DNA of 64,000 nucleotides from an uncultured Erythrobacter sp. (lineage in GTDB: Bacteria > Pseudomonadota > Alphaproteobacteria > Sphingomonadales > Sphingomonadaceae): assembly GCF_947492365.1 (NCBI RefSeq), contig NZ_CANLMB010000002.1, forward strand, positions 620,001 through 684,000, in the 5' to 3' direction. Shown in pieces: positions 43,421 through 52,895 of the stretch. Position numbers and translations under genes: made by a program. A model generated the notes under the pieces. That model worked only from the letters and a program-made list of their open reading frames with translations, had not been told where the DNA came from and searched no databases. Each line of letters begins with the position of its first letter. Within the stretch, counting starts at the first letter, position 1.

Positions 43421-46045
43421 GTGATCCGCAAAGCAATCGCTCAAATCGTTCTATTTTTGTCAGCAGTGCTTACTCTGCCAGCAACGGGCCAGGCGCAATC
43501 TTTCCTTCAGGCCGAGTTTGATCCGGCAATTCCGACGCTTACAGAGGTCGCGGGGCACGCTCCCGGTGAGCGGATTACATCGCCAGACGAAGCCAACCGC
43601 TACCTGCGCGCTTTGGTCGAAGCGGCTCCTGACAGGGTTCGGATGGTGCAATATGCCACCAGCTGGGAAGGACGCCCGCTGCACTATCTGGTGTTCACCT
43701 CGCGCGAAAATATAGCGGCGCTGGATGCGATCCAAAGCGACCTTGCCAATATCGCTGCGGGCCGTGCTGGCAATGGCTCGGCGCTGCCGGTCACATGGCT
43801 AGCCTATGGTGTCCACGGCAACGAGATTTCTTCGACCGATGCCGCGCTGATGCTGGCCTATCACTTGCTGGCAGCGCGCCGTGATGAGCGAGTCGATCAG
43901 ATCCTGTCGCAAAGCATTGTGGTGCTCGACCCGATGCAGAACCCCGACGGGCGAGCGCGCTTCGTCAATCACTTCCGCACTGCAACCGGGATCGCGCCGT
44001 CAGGCGACCGGCAAGCGGCGGAACATGATGAGACTTGGCCGAGCGGGCGCGTGAACCATTACATGTTCGATCTCAACCGCGACTGGTTCACGCTCAGCCA
44101 GCCCGAAACCCGCGGCAAGGTCGCCGCGATCCGCCAGTGGAACCCGGTCGTGGTTGTCGACGTCCACGAAATGAGCGGGGATGACAGCTATTTCTTCTCC
44201 CCCGCCGCGCAGCCGATCAACCCGAACATCACCGCATCCCAGCGCCTCGCCTACGAAATCATCGGACGAAACAACGCCGCGTGGTTTGACCAGATGGGCG
44301 AGCCCTACTTCACCCGCGAGGTCTATGACCTTTTCTACCCCGGCTACGGCGACACGTGGAACACCCATCAAGGCGCAATTGGCAGCACTTACGAGCAAGG
44401 TTCCGCACGCGGACTGGTGTGGGAGCGTCGCGACGGAACCGAGCTGACCTATGCAGACAGCGTGCGCAATCACTTCATTGCCAGTTTCTCAACAGCAGAG
44501 GCCGTTGCGCTGAACGCTGATGGTTTCCTCTCCGATTATGCCAATTACCGCGCCGCCAATGCGCGCGGTAGCGCCGGGAGCGGCACCTATGTCATCGACC
44601 TTGCAAGCCGCCGCTGGAATGCAGAGAGCCTCGGGCGCAGATTGGCCGCGCAAGGGATCGAAGTGCGCCGCCGCGATGGTCCGGTGAGCGCTTGCGGGCG
44701 GAGTTATCCGGCCGGCTATCTGGCAGTGCCGCAGGCCCAACCCGCTGCGCGATTGGTGCGTAGCTTGCTTGACCGCGACACTCCGCTTCCGCGTGATTTC
44801 GTGGTCGATCAGGAACAGCGCCGCTCCGAAGACTTGCCGCATGAGCTCTACGATGTGACCGCTTGGTCGGTCGGTCTGATGTCGGGGGTCGAAGTAAATC
44901 TGTGTGGCAGCGCGGTTTCGGGCGATCCGCTTAGCGGAGATGAACCCATCGCACCGCTTGCAAGTGGATCGGGTAACTTCGGAATTGCCGTGCCGTGGAC
45001 CGATAGCGGCCAGGCACGGTTGGTCACACTCGCTCTGCGCGAAGGGATCGAGGCGCGCGTTACTGACGAGGCGTTCATCAAGGACGGCCGAACTTATCCC
45101 CGCGGAACCGTTATCTTCCCGGCCGCAGCAAATGACGATGCCAAGATGGAACGTGTGCGTTCGCTGGCAGGAGAGATCGGGGCAGAGCTGGTTATCCTGC
45201 CGTCGAGCTGGGTCGAAGACGGGCCCAATCTGGGCAGCGAGGCCTTTGTGCGCCTAACCCTGCCGCGTGTGGCGATCGCTTGGGATGACGGCATCTCGCA
45301 ATTGAGTGCTGGCGCGATGCGTTATGTGCTCGAACGGCGGCTTGGTCTGCCGGTCACGCCGATCCGTACATACCGTTTCGGCGGAGCGGATCTATCTGAC
45401 TATGACGTCGTGCTGGTGCCCGAAGGGTCGCCAGGCCGAGCATTCGGGGAAGGCGGTGTGGCGACGCTGCGAACCTTTGTCGAAAATGGCGGAGTGCTGG
45501 TCACGGTCGGACGCAGCCTTTCAACCTTCACCGGCGGCGACAATCCCTTGCTCTCGGTTCAGCGCGAAGCGGCGCTCGGGCGCGATCCAGCCAGCGGTCA
45601 GGGCGAAGCGGTATCGCTCGCCACGGCGCGTGAGATTACCAGCGACAGCGAGTATCGCGATCTAATCGCCGATCAGGGTGCATTGCCGGACACTTTGCCC
45701 GGCGCGCTGCTCAACACGGTAGCAGACCGCGAACACTTCCTCTCCGCAGGCTATGATGGCGGCGCGGTTGTGCTCGCGACCGGTTCGCAGATTTTCACCC
45801 CGTTGGATCGCTCGGACGGTGTCAATGTGATGCGCTTCGAGGCCGCCGACGAGTTGATCGCAAGCGGCTATGTCTGGGATGAGAACCGGCGGCAGCTCGC
45901 ATTCAAGCCCTATCTGATGGCGCAGCCCACAGGGCGCGGACTGACCATTGCCTTCGCGCATGATCCGGCAACCCGCGCCTATCTCGACGGGTTGGATCTA
46001 TTGATTGCTAATGCGGTGATCGTCGCCCCCTCGCGGGTACGATAA
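43421..46045 (+). CDS. Secreted M14-family zinc carboxypeptidase
   Basis: I start at GTG 43421 (MIRKAIAQIVLFLSAV), which follows GGGGAAAG and gives a signal peptide ending QAQ; an in-frame ATG 18 codons earlier would hide it. The 874-residue enzyme has the zinc site in AYGVHGNEISSTDAAL (His, Glu; about 126-141) and VVDVHEMSGDDSYF (His; about 248-261), and a DLNRDW substrate region. The C-terminal half (about 560-860) has GATase-like segments (LVPEGSPGRAFGEGG). It is predicted to be exported and to trim peptides, in line with the divergent receptor. Confidence 0.88.
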   Translation: MIRKAIAQIVLFLSAVLTLPATGQAQSFLQAEFDPAIPTLTEVAGHAPGERITSPDEANRYLRALVEAAPDRVRMVQYATSWEGRPLHYLVFTSRENIAALDAIQSDLANIAAGRAGNGSALPVTWLAYGVHGNEISSTDAALMLAYHLLAARRDERVDQILSQSIVVLDPMQNPDGRARFVNHFRTATGIAPSGDRQAAEHDETWPSGRVNHYMFDLNRDWFTLSQPETRGKVAAIRQWNPVVVVDVHEMSGDDSYFFSPAAQPINPNITASQRLAYEIIGRNNAAWFDQMGEPYFTREVYDLFYPGYGDTWNTHQGAIGSTYEQGSARGLVWERRDGTELTYADSVRNHFIASFSTAEAVALNADGFLSDYANYRAANARGSAGSGTYVIDLASRRWNAESLGRRLAAQGIEVRRRDGPVSACGRSYPAGYLAVPQAQPAARLVRSLLDRDTPLPRDFVVDQEQRRSEDLPHELYDVTAWSVGLMSGVEVNLCGSAVSGDPLSGDEPIAPLASGSGNFGIAVPWTDSGQARLVTLALREGIEARVTDEAFIKDGRTYPRGTVIFPAAANDDAKMERVRSLAGEIGAELVILPSSWVEDGPNLGSEAFVRLTLPRVAIAWDDGISQLSAGAMRYVLERRLGLPVTPIRTYRFGGADLSDYDVVLVPEGSPGRAFGEGGVATLRTFVENGGVLVTVGRSLSTFTGGDNPLLSVQREAALGRDPASGQGEAVSLATAREITSDSEYRDLIADQGALPDTLPGALLNTVADREHFLSAGYDGGAVVLATGSQIFTPLDRSDGVNVMRFEAADELIASGYVWDENRRQLAFKPYLMAQPTGRGLTIAFAHDPATRAYLDGLDLLIANAVIVAPSRVR

Positions 46046-46052
46046 TGGAGGA

Positions 46053-47504
46053 TCAGGCGCTTGTAATCGCCTGCTGACTCACATCGCGCAAGAAACCAAG
46101 ATCGGGAGAATTGAAGTTGCCGATATTGGGCGAGACGATGGGGATTTCTCCAGGCGAAACGCCGAGCCACTTCGCCAATGTCGCCGAATATTCGTCAACC
46201 GAAGTGGTCGGGAGCAACCTGCCCCGGCCAACCTGATCGTCCGAATCCACCGAGATTTCCGGCGCTGTCCCATAGAATTGCCCGCCATTGACCGCGCCGC
46301 CGAGCACGAAATGGTGCCCGCCCCAGCCATGGTCGGAACCATCGCCATTTGATGCCAGCGTCCTGCCGAAATCGGATGCGGTGAAGGTCGTCACGCGGTC
46401 GGCCACGCCGACCTCCAGCATTGCGCTGTAAAAGGCATCCAGAGCGAAATCGACGCCTGCCAGCAAGTTTTCGTGTGTTCCGATCAAACCATCGTGATTA
46501 TCAAACCCGCCGGTCGCGACGAGGAACACCTGACGCGTAACGCCCAGCTGGTTTCGGGCCGCAATCAATTGCGCGACGATCTCCAGCTGCTGCGCCAAGC
46601 CGTTGCCGTTACCGAAATCGGTCGCAAGGTTCACATTCTGGAGCGCGTCATTGATAAAACCTGAAAACTGGATCGAGCGCGCATTGGCCATCGCATAATC
46701 GTTCTCGAAAATGTGATTGGTCCCATTGGTCAGCAATGCATTGAGCGCCTGACTGGCCGCGCTCGAACTGTAGAGGTTGCGCCTCAAAGCGGCGATCTCG
46801 ATCGCTCCGGCGGAGGATATGCCGTAGGGCTGGGTCTGATCGCCCGAGAGGAACACCGCATTGCCGGTCGCGTTAATCGCGGTGAACATCGAGTTCGTGT
46901 TGCTGCTCGCCGCAAGATCGCCAATACGTCCGCCCCAGCCCGAAACAGAGCCTTCGGGCGAACCCGATTGCCAGGTCGATTGCTGGTCGTTGTGCGAAAA
47001 CAGTTTGGCTGGGCGCGGGAACATCGAATTGTTGCCGCTGTCGAATTGCTGGCGCGTGATCGGCGTGATCAGCGGTCCGACATTGAGCACCGGAGCCAGC
47101 GCACCTTGATCAAACCGGGCTTTCAGACGCGGCATAGTCGGCGCAAGCGCAAGCTGTATATCATCGGTCAGAGTTTGCGGCTGGAGCGGGTTGAGCACTT
47201 GGCTTGCCAGCGCACTGCGATCAATCGCAATCCCGCCAGCAGCAGGAAGCCCGCCGCGAATGGTGCTGTAGCGATTATAGTTGGGACTATCGAATGGGAT
47301 CAGCGTGTTCGCATGATCGTTCCCGCCCAGCAGAAAGACGCAAACCAGCGCCTTGTACCCGCCACCTGTTTCGAATGCTGCGGCATCGCTAAGGCCGGCA
47401 AGGCCCATAGCATAGCCCGATGCCGCCCCCATGACCGCAAGCTGGCTCGATCGCTGCATGAAGGCGCGGCGCGAGATTTCGTTGGCTTTTCCGATGTGAA
47501 ACAT
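46053..47504 (-). CDS. DUF1501 family exported protein
   Basis: A 483-residue protein with a twin-arginine signal: SRRAFMQRSSQLAVMGAASG (about 11-30). Family marks are VCVFLLGGNDHANTLIPFD (about 55-73), VATGGFDNHDGLIGTHENLL (about 350) and FTASDFGRTLASNGDGSDHGWGGHHFV (split at about 375-402). DUF1501 proteins are periplasmic relatives of the alkaline-phosphatase/sulfatase fold, function unknown. The gene begins ten bases after the DUF1800 stop, the standard two-gene pairing of these families. Its end nearly touches the convergent M14 gene. Confidence 0.92.
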   Translation of the reverse strand: MFHIGKANEISRRAFMQRSSQLAVMGAASGYAMGLAGLSDAAAFETGGGYKALVCVFLLGGNDHANTLIPFDSPNYNRYSTIRGGLPAAGGIAIDRSALASQVLNPLQPQTLTDDIQLALAPTMPRLKARFDQGALAPVLNVGPLITPITRQQFDSGNNSMFPRPAKLFSHNDQQSTWQSGSPEGSVSGWGGRIGDLAASSNTNSMFTAINATGNAVFLSGDQTQPYGISSAGAIEIAALRRNLYSSSAASQALNALLTNGTNHIFENDYAMANARSIQFSGFINDALQNVNLATDFGNGNGLAQQLEIVAQLIAARNQLGVTRQVFLVATGGFDNHDGLIGTHENLLAGVDFALDAFYSAMLEVGVADRVTTFTASDFGRTLASNGDGSDHGWGGHHFVLGGAVNGGQFYGTAPEISVDSDDQVGRGRLLPTTSVDEYSATLAKWLGVSPGEIPIVSPNIGNFNSPDLGFLRDVSQQAITSA

Positions 47505-47514
47505 TTGCCGCCTC

Positions 47515-49371
47515 CTATTTCTGGATCAGATAATCGTTGGCGGCCATCACGAGCATTACCGCCCGATAGATTTGCCTGAGCTTGGCGTCATTACCTGCGG
47601 ATTGCGCGACCGGCGTGGCGTCGAGCGCGCCCGCAATCGTGTCCCGCGCGAATTGCGACAATTGGTTCGCGGTCAGCAGCAGGTCGAGCCGGTCGATCAG
47701 CGCGGCGGTGTCATGGGCGATCTGAAGCTCTTCGGCATAGGTCGCCTTGATGTCGAACATCCACCCGCCTCGCCCGTCTATCGTTCGCTCCATGAAGTTG
47801 ATGTAGCTCGCGGCCGTCGTCTCGTTGACCAGCTGGAATTCCGGTGCGAGCAGATCATTCGCAGCGGCCTGCGAATTGGACGGCGTGTATCCCGGTCGGA
47901 AGAAGTTGAAGACCGATGGCGATCGCAAGGGAGATTGGCTGAGACGGTTGGAACGCTCAGACAGGTTTTGCATCAGCCAGAAGCCCGAAGTCGATTCCGC
48001 GCCAAAGGTCCGCCCCCATTGGGCAAAGCGCAGCATCGGCTCGCGCAATTTGCCAAAGCGCGGGTCGTCGAGCGAGCTATCCGATAGCGCTTCCGGATCC
48101 AGCAACACCGCTTTGAAAACGGTGCGCAGGTCGCCGCGAACGCCGGAACCATTGTTGTTGAACGCCTCGGCCACCCTCCGGACATAGGCTGGTGAAGGAT
48201 TGCTGGTCACTAGCCGCTGGATCATCTGCTTGCCGAAAAACGGGCCGACGTTCGGATGGTTGAACAGGGTGTCGAGCGCGATCCGCAATGTCTCATCCGG
48301 ACCAGTTCCAGCGGGAATAGTGGTGCCAAGGAAGCTCTTCTCCTCCGGCGAGTGCGTATCCTGCCCAAAGGGCGGCCGCAGCGCGGGATTGGCTGTCATC
48401 GGATTGCGCAGCAGCCGCGCCTCGGGAATATCGAGATTGGGCTGGGACGGGGGCGAGGAAAACTGGATATCGCCCGAAAAATTGTAGTGAAATCCGGTGA
48501 AGACCTTAGCGATCCCGGTCACGTCATCATTGGTATAAGTTTCGACAGGATCGCCCGCGCCGTCAGTGACTACAGTCCCGTCAATATTGAGCTCGAACAG
48601 CCCGATCGAAAACAGCTGCATCACCTCACGCCCGTAATTCTCATCGGGAACGCGGCCAGTGGCAGGGTCAGCCTTTTGGTTGCCAAGCGTATTGAGGAAA
48701 ATTCCCATCGCGGCGTTGAGCGTGATTTCTTCAAGCAGTTCGCGGAAATTGCCGAACGCGTTGCTTTTGAGGATGTCCCAATAGGCACCGATTGCAGTGC
48801 TGGGCCAAAGCTGCAGATTGTTGAGCGACACGACGAAGAATTCCGACAGTGCGAGCGCGACGCGTTTCCGCACTGAATTGCGACCGGTCAGCAGTTGGTT
48901 CCAGATCATGTAATCGGCAGGATCGCTCCTGAAGAACCAGCGGTCGTCGTTGATTTCCTCGAAACCGAGGCTGGAGAGGAACTGCTCCGCGCTGCGCTCA
49001 ATCCCTTGGTTGATCTCGCGGTCTAGCCATGGCTCGTAGCCGATCGAGCGCATCTCCGAAATGTCACCGGTTGAAACCGAAAGGCCTGCGCGAAGGGCAA
49101 ATCGCGCTGCTTGTGCATCGCTTTGCGGAGTGAGCACAGTTGGGGTGGACGTGCCTCCGCCTGTTACTGGCCCTCCGCCTGTTGTGCCGCCACCTCCACC
49201 ACCGCAAGCCGCAGTAGCGAGTGCCAAAACCGAAGCCGCAGTCGCCGCGATTGGGTTGGATCCGGACGCGCCAAGGTCATCGGTTTCGAGAGCGTCGGAG
49301 AACTCGGCGGTATGATCGTCCAATTCTTCGAGGTCAGTCCCGTTTTCCGGAAGCGAAACGCAGTTTTCCAA
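47515..49371 (-). CDS. DUF1800 family protein
   Basis: The 618-residue partner of the DUF1501 protein. The DUF1800 body (about 85-600) shows RFALRAGLSVSTGDISEM, RKRVALALSEFFVVS, PDENYGREVMQLFSIGLFEL, DDVTGIAKVFTGFHYNF and MIQRLVTSNPSPAYVRRVAEAF. The N-terminus is odd: about 40 acidic residues (LEELDDHTAEFSDALETDD) precede a short hydrophobic stretch that ends in TAACGGGGGG, like a lipobox set too far in. A later start or a membrane-anchor role is possible, but no better ATG lies close to the hydrophobic stretch. Function unknown. Confidence 0.88.
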   Translation of the reverse strand: MENCVSLPENGTDLEELDDHTAEFSDALETDDLGASGSNPIAATAASVLALATAACGGGGGGTTGGGPVTGGGTSTPTVLTPQSDAQAARFALRAGLSVSTGDISEMRSIGYEPWLDREINQGIERSAEQFLSSLGFEEINDDRWFFRSDPADYMIWNQLLTGRNSVRKRVALALSEFFVVSLNNLQLWPSTAIGAYWDILKSNAFGNFRELLEEITLNAAMGIFLNTLGNQKADPATGRVPDENYGREVMQLFSIGLFELNIDGTVVTDGAGDPVETYTNDDVTGIAKVFTGFHYNFSGDIQFSSPPSQPNLDIPEARLLRNPMTANPALRPPFGQDTHSPEEKSFLGTTIPAGTGPDETLRIALDTLFNHPNVGPFFGKQMIQRLVTSNPSPAYVRRVAEAFNNNGSGVRGDLRTVFKAVLLDPEALSDSSLDDPRFGKLREPMLRFAQWGRTFGAESTSGFWLMQNLSERSNRLSQSPLRSPSVFNFFRPGYTPSNSQAAANDLLAPEFQLVNETTAASYINFMERTIDGRGGWMFDIKATYAEELQIAHDTAALIDRLDLLLTANQLSQFARDTIAGALDATPVAQSAGNDAKLRQIYRAVMLVMAANDYLIQK

Positions 49372-49528
49372 TGAACTTCTCCCCGCAGCCCACCAATCCG
49401 CCCTGACAGATGCAGCTTGGGGGTTGCGGATCGACGAGTCAAATGGTCGCGCCAGGCACTTGGCAATCAGTCAGGGTTCGGCCGCCGGTTATCGTCCAAC
49501 CTATTCGGCAGATTCTGGCAGAACAGAG

Positions 49529-49924
49529 TCAGTTCAGAAGCCGCGCGACGGTGCCAATTAACTCGCCCATATCGACAGGCTTTGTGAAATGCGTGTCACT
49601 ACTGTGTTCGGTCAATGCGCTTTTGCTGCGCTCGCGTGCAGCCTCAAGGCTAATGCCTGAAATGGAGACAATGGGGGTTTGGCGGACCGCCGGATCTCGA
49701 TGGGATCTGATATGATTGATCAGCGCAAAACCGTCTATAGTGTCGCTGCTATCCGCATCGAAGATGTCGGTAACCAACAGATCAACCGTGTCCGGGCTGT
49801 CGATATGGGCAATTGCTGCGCTTGCAGTATGTGTAATCGCCGTCTCGTGCCCCTCAATCTCCAGAAGATCGGCAAGCATCAGGGCCTGAATCGTGCAATC
49901 TTCCATCACAAGGATCTTTGCCAT
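49529..49924 (-). CDS. Single-domain response regulator
   Basis: A 131-residue receiver with no output domain: ILVMEDCTIQALMLADLLE with acidic pocket residues near 8-9, phospho-acceptor Asp in LLVTDIF (about 53), the Ser of VSISG (about 88) and the Lys of FTKPVD (about 115). It lies 13 bases downstream of the PAS hybrid kinase on the same strand and is very likely its partner or phosphate sink. Such CheY-like proteins act through protein contacts, so the output is unknown. Confidence 0.88.
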   Translation of the reverse strand: MAKILVMEDCTIQALMLADLLEIEGHETAITHTASAAIAHIDSPDTVDLLVTDIFDADSSDTIDGFALINHIRSHRDPAVRQTPIVSISGISLEAARERSKSALTEHSSDTHFTKPVDMGELIGTVARLLN

Positions 49925-49937
49925 CTTCCTCCCTTTC

Positions 49938-52436
49938 CTATTTCGCGGCCCCGTCGAGGACGGTTCTGATTAGCGAGGAAGTTACGCTGGGCGAAGAAGG
50001 CTTGGGGAGAAGTGGCGCAACAACAGTGCCCATCTCTTCGTCCGAAAATCCAGTGTAACCCGACATATAGATGATCGGCATTGCAGGGAATTTCGCGCGT
50101 GCAATCCGCGCCAGTTCAAAGCCGCCGATGCCGCCTGGCATAACGATATCGGTGAGGATCAAGTCGGGCTTTGCGCCCTGTGCGATGAGCGTGCTTGCTT
50201 CCTGTCCCGAAGCTGCTCCGATGGTCTGGTAGTTTAGCTCCTTGAGCAATTCATCTATCTGCTCGAGGAGATACTCCTCATCCTCGACAATCATCACAGT
50301 TTCCCCCCTGCCGATGCAGAGAGGAGCAGGCGCAGTCGGCGCCTCGATCCCCGACGCATGATCACCGCGCGGCAGGAACAGCCGGACAGTGGTGCCCTGA
50401 CCTTCCTCTGTGTAGATGCGCAATTCGCCATCAGATTGCTGGACAAAGCCATAGACCATCGAGAGTCCGAGGCCCGTCCCCGAGTTCACTCCCTTGGTTG
50501 TGAAAAACGGATCGAGCGCGCGCGCAGCAATCGCTTTGGACATGCCGGGACCATTGTCCGAAATCGCGATTTCGACATAGCGTTGGGTGTGACCATCCTT
50601 GCGGTCTAAATCGGCCTCTTGCTGGATCGTCCGTCCTTCACTGCTGTGCCGAGAGGGGTCGCGTAGATTGGATGGACTGTCGGCGGGCAGAGAATCGACT
50701 GCCTTTGCGGCAATAGTGATGAGATGCCCTTTGCCTTGCTGCATGATCGCATCGCGGCTGTTGAGAATCAGATTAAGCACGGCATTCTGCAGCTGCCCCT
50801 GATCGCAAAAAACCAGCAGATCGTCGTCGAGCGGCGCAAACTCGACCGTGACCGAGGCTTCGATCGAAGGGGCGACCAATGCGCCTAGTTCAGCAAATGT
50901 CTCCTGTATCGAACGTGCAGCTGCGCGCTCCGGCTGCCGCTTGGCAAAGGCGAGAAGGCGATTGGTCAGCTCAGATCCGCGGCTGATCGAGTTCAGCGCC
51001 GCAGCAGCAGAGCGCTGTCCGCGCTCGCTCAATTCCTCACGGCCGATCAGCTCGATCGCATATTGCATCGTGTTGAGCAGATTGTTGAAATCGTGGGCGA
51101 TACCGCCGGTTAGCTGGCCCAAGGCGTCGAGCCGAGATTGGCGTTCGATCTGCTGGCGGTTGTGTTCGGCCTCGGACACGTCGTCGAGGACGATCACGCT
51201 TCGCAGGGGCGATGATTTGCTTTGTACCAGCCTCGACGTCACTCTGACATAGCGCGACTCCGCCGATGACTTGCGGGTCATCAAATGAACCTCGCCGCCG
51301 ATTTCGAAGCCGTTCAATGCGCGCGCGACCGGGTCATGCGTTGCTTCGAGTGGGCGCATGTCTTCGGGGTCGAGAAACCCGATCTCGGAGGGCCAATCGA
51401 AGGGCGTTTCGATAGTTGGCACGGCCAGAATGTGCCTCCCGGCATTGTTGATCATCAACACCTGTCGGTCTTCGGTCAGCCCCACCACAGCACCCGAGAC
51501 CGCGTTGAAGACCGTGTTCAGCAATTCCAGCGACCATTCATTCTCGCGTCGCACCGCTGCGAGCTCGGTAATGTCTCTGCCAATGCCGAGTACGAATTTG
51601 CTGCCTCGCTGGTCTTCGAAGCGGACCTTGCGGGTCAGCAATTCGCGGCGTGTTCCATCGGGGAAGTCGATGCTCTCTTCGATTTCGGTGAAACCATCGC
51701 GCAGAGCGATTCGGTCCTGTTTGAGAAAAGCGTCGCGTTCTTCCTCATTGTATTGCTCGATCGTGGTGGTTCCGATCACGCCGTCGCGCATATCCTCCGG
51801 ATAGACGCTGAGGAATTGCGCGTTAGCCTGAATGATCCGGAATTCCTCGTCCTTCACAAAGACGAGATCGGGCATGTGCCGAAACATCAAACTCTGGAAT
51901 TCATGCGCTTCATTGAGCCGGCGCTCGATATCGCGCGTGCTTGTAATGTCGCGTGCGATTCCAAGCAGGAAAGGTTGTCCGTCCTGACCTTCAAACCGGA
52001 ATTTCTGCGTCTGGAATGTCCGTGATTGCGACCCGCGGATCGTTACCTGCTCGACATCTGTCGAGCTGCCATTTTCCAGAGCCTCTCGGTCCTTTGCCTG
52101 ATAGGCCTCAACTTCGTGAGGTTCGAAATCTTCTGCTCCCGTCGCGCCTATGACACGGTCGCGGTCATCTTCGGGGAATAGGTCGAAGAACGCTTTGTTA
52201 CCCCAGACATGTCGGAAATCGGCGTCTTTTACGAACACTACATCCGACATATTTTCAAACACGAACTCGAGCGATATCGACGCGCCGGCAAATGCATCTC
52301 CCAGGCTTACATGTGTGCATGGTTCTAGACCGGATGCATTGGTCTCGCTCTGAGCAACACCTTCATTTGCCGTCGTGGCTCCCGATCCTTTTTCGCCCTC
52401 TGCCAAGCTTTCACCTCGTATTGTGCAGTACCGCAT
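49938..52436 (-). CDS. Three-PAS hybrid histidine kinase with receiver
   Basis: No membrane segment is visible, so it is probably cytoplasmic. From ATG 52436 (832 residues; an in-frame TTG lies 20 codons upstream and neither has a good ribosome site) it has PAS domains at about 60-170, 180-300 and 310-425, a HisKA-like H-box LTGGIAHDFNNLL with His448, HATPase_c with DNGPGM and GTGLGLSMVYGF, and a receiver with Asp763 in LTDIVMPGG. The GGIAHDFNN type is common in hybrid kinases that sense soluble signals. The repeated DVVFVKDADF/DLVFVKDEEF PAS starts look like internal duplication. A stand-alone receiver follows. Confidence 0.9.
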   Translation of the reverse strand: MRYCTIRGESLAEGEKGSGATTANEGVAQSETNASGLEPCTHVSLGDAFAGASISLEFVFENMSDVVFVKDADFRHVWGNKAFFDLFPEDDRDRVIGATGAEDFEPHEVEAYQAKDREALENGSSTDVEQVTIRGSQSRTFQTQKFRFEGQDGQPFLLGIARDITSTRDIERRLNEAHEFQSLMFRHMPDLVFVKDEEFRIIQANAQFLSVYPEDMRDGVIGTTTIEQYNEEERDAFLKQDRIALRDGFTEIEESIDFPDGTRRELLTRKVRFEDQRGSKFVLGIGRDITELAAVRRENEWSLELLNTVFNAVSGAVVGLTEDRQVLMINNAGRHILAVPTIETPFDWPSEIGFLDPEDMRPLEATHDPVARALNGFEIGGEVHLMTRKSSAESRYVRVTSRLVQSKSSPLRSVIVLDDVSEAEHNRQQIERQSRLDALGQLTGGIAHDFNNLLNTMQYAIELIGREELSERGQRSAAAALNSISRGSELTNRLLAFAKRQPERAAARSIQETFAELGALVAPSIEASVTVEFAPLDDDLLVFCDQGQLQNAVLNLILNSRDAIMQQGKGHLITIAAKAVDSLPADSPSNLRDPSRHSSEGRTIQQEADLDRKDGHTQRYVEIAISDNGPGMSKAIAARALDPFFTTKGVNSGTGLGLSMVYGFVQQSDGELRIYTEEGQGTTVRLFLPRGDHASGIEAPTAPAPLCIGRGETVMIVEDEEYLLEQIDELLKELNYQTIGAASGQEASTLIAQGAKPDLILTDIVMPGGIGGFELARIARAKFPAMPIIYMSGYTGFSDEEMGTVVAPLLPKPSSPSVTSSLIRTVLDGAAK

Positions 52437-52496
52437 CCCATGGCAGCGAGGATTATTGGGGTCAAGCGATGCGCCTAGGTAAAAATCCCTGGGCAA

Positions 52497-52895
52497 TGGC
52501 GTGAGTGGTACTTCTATATCAATACAGATTAATGCATATAAAGTAATAACTTGATAGAGAACCCGTCGATCCTGATGGTTCTAAGTCACCCATTTGAAGC
52601 ACGCTGTGCTTTTGCTGTAGGATGACCAAGAAAAGCGAGCCGATGCGGCTCACATCGGCTGGCTCACATGGCAAGCCTCAGCCGCGCGGCCAAAGTTGCG
52701 ATAACGGTTAATCACCGCAACATATTCCCATCGCTGCGGCATTGGGTGCAAAACTCTAGCAAAGCAGCTGGGTTGGAGCGTAACCCGCCGTTGGCCACTT
52801 CAAACCCGATCCCATCAACCGAAGGTCAGCTTGCTTGGCGGCGTAGACCTCCATTACTAAGCATGCGTGATCTACAGCTTTTCAATGGTGGTGCG
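52497..52895. other. 399-base intergenic stretch with AT-rich promoter region and hairpin
   Basis: About 52510-52560 is unusually AT-rich and fits a promoter for the minus-strand kinase. AGCCGATG (52638-52645) pairs with CATCGGCT (52653-52660) around CGGCTCA, without a T run. A 107-codon plus-strand frame (52668-52991) overlaps the regulator end and has no recognisable sequence; I do not call it. Confidence 0.4.
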
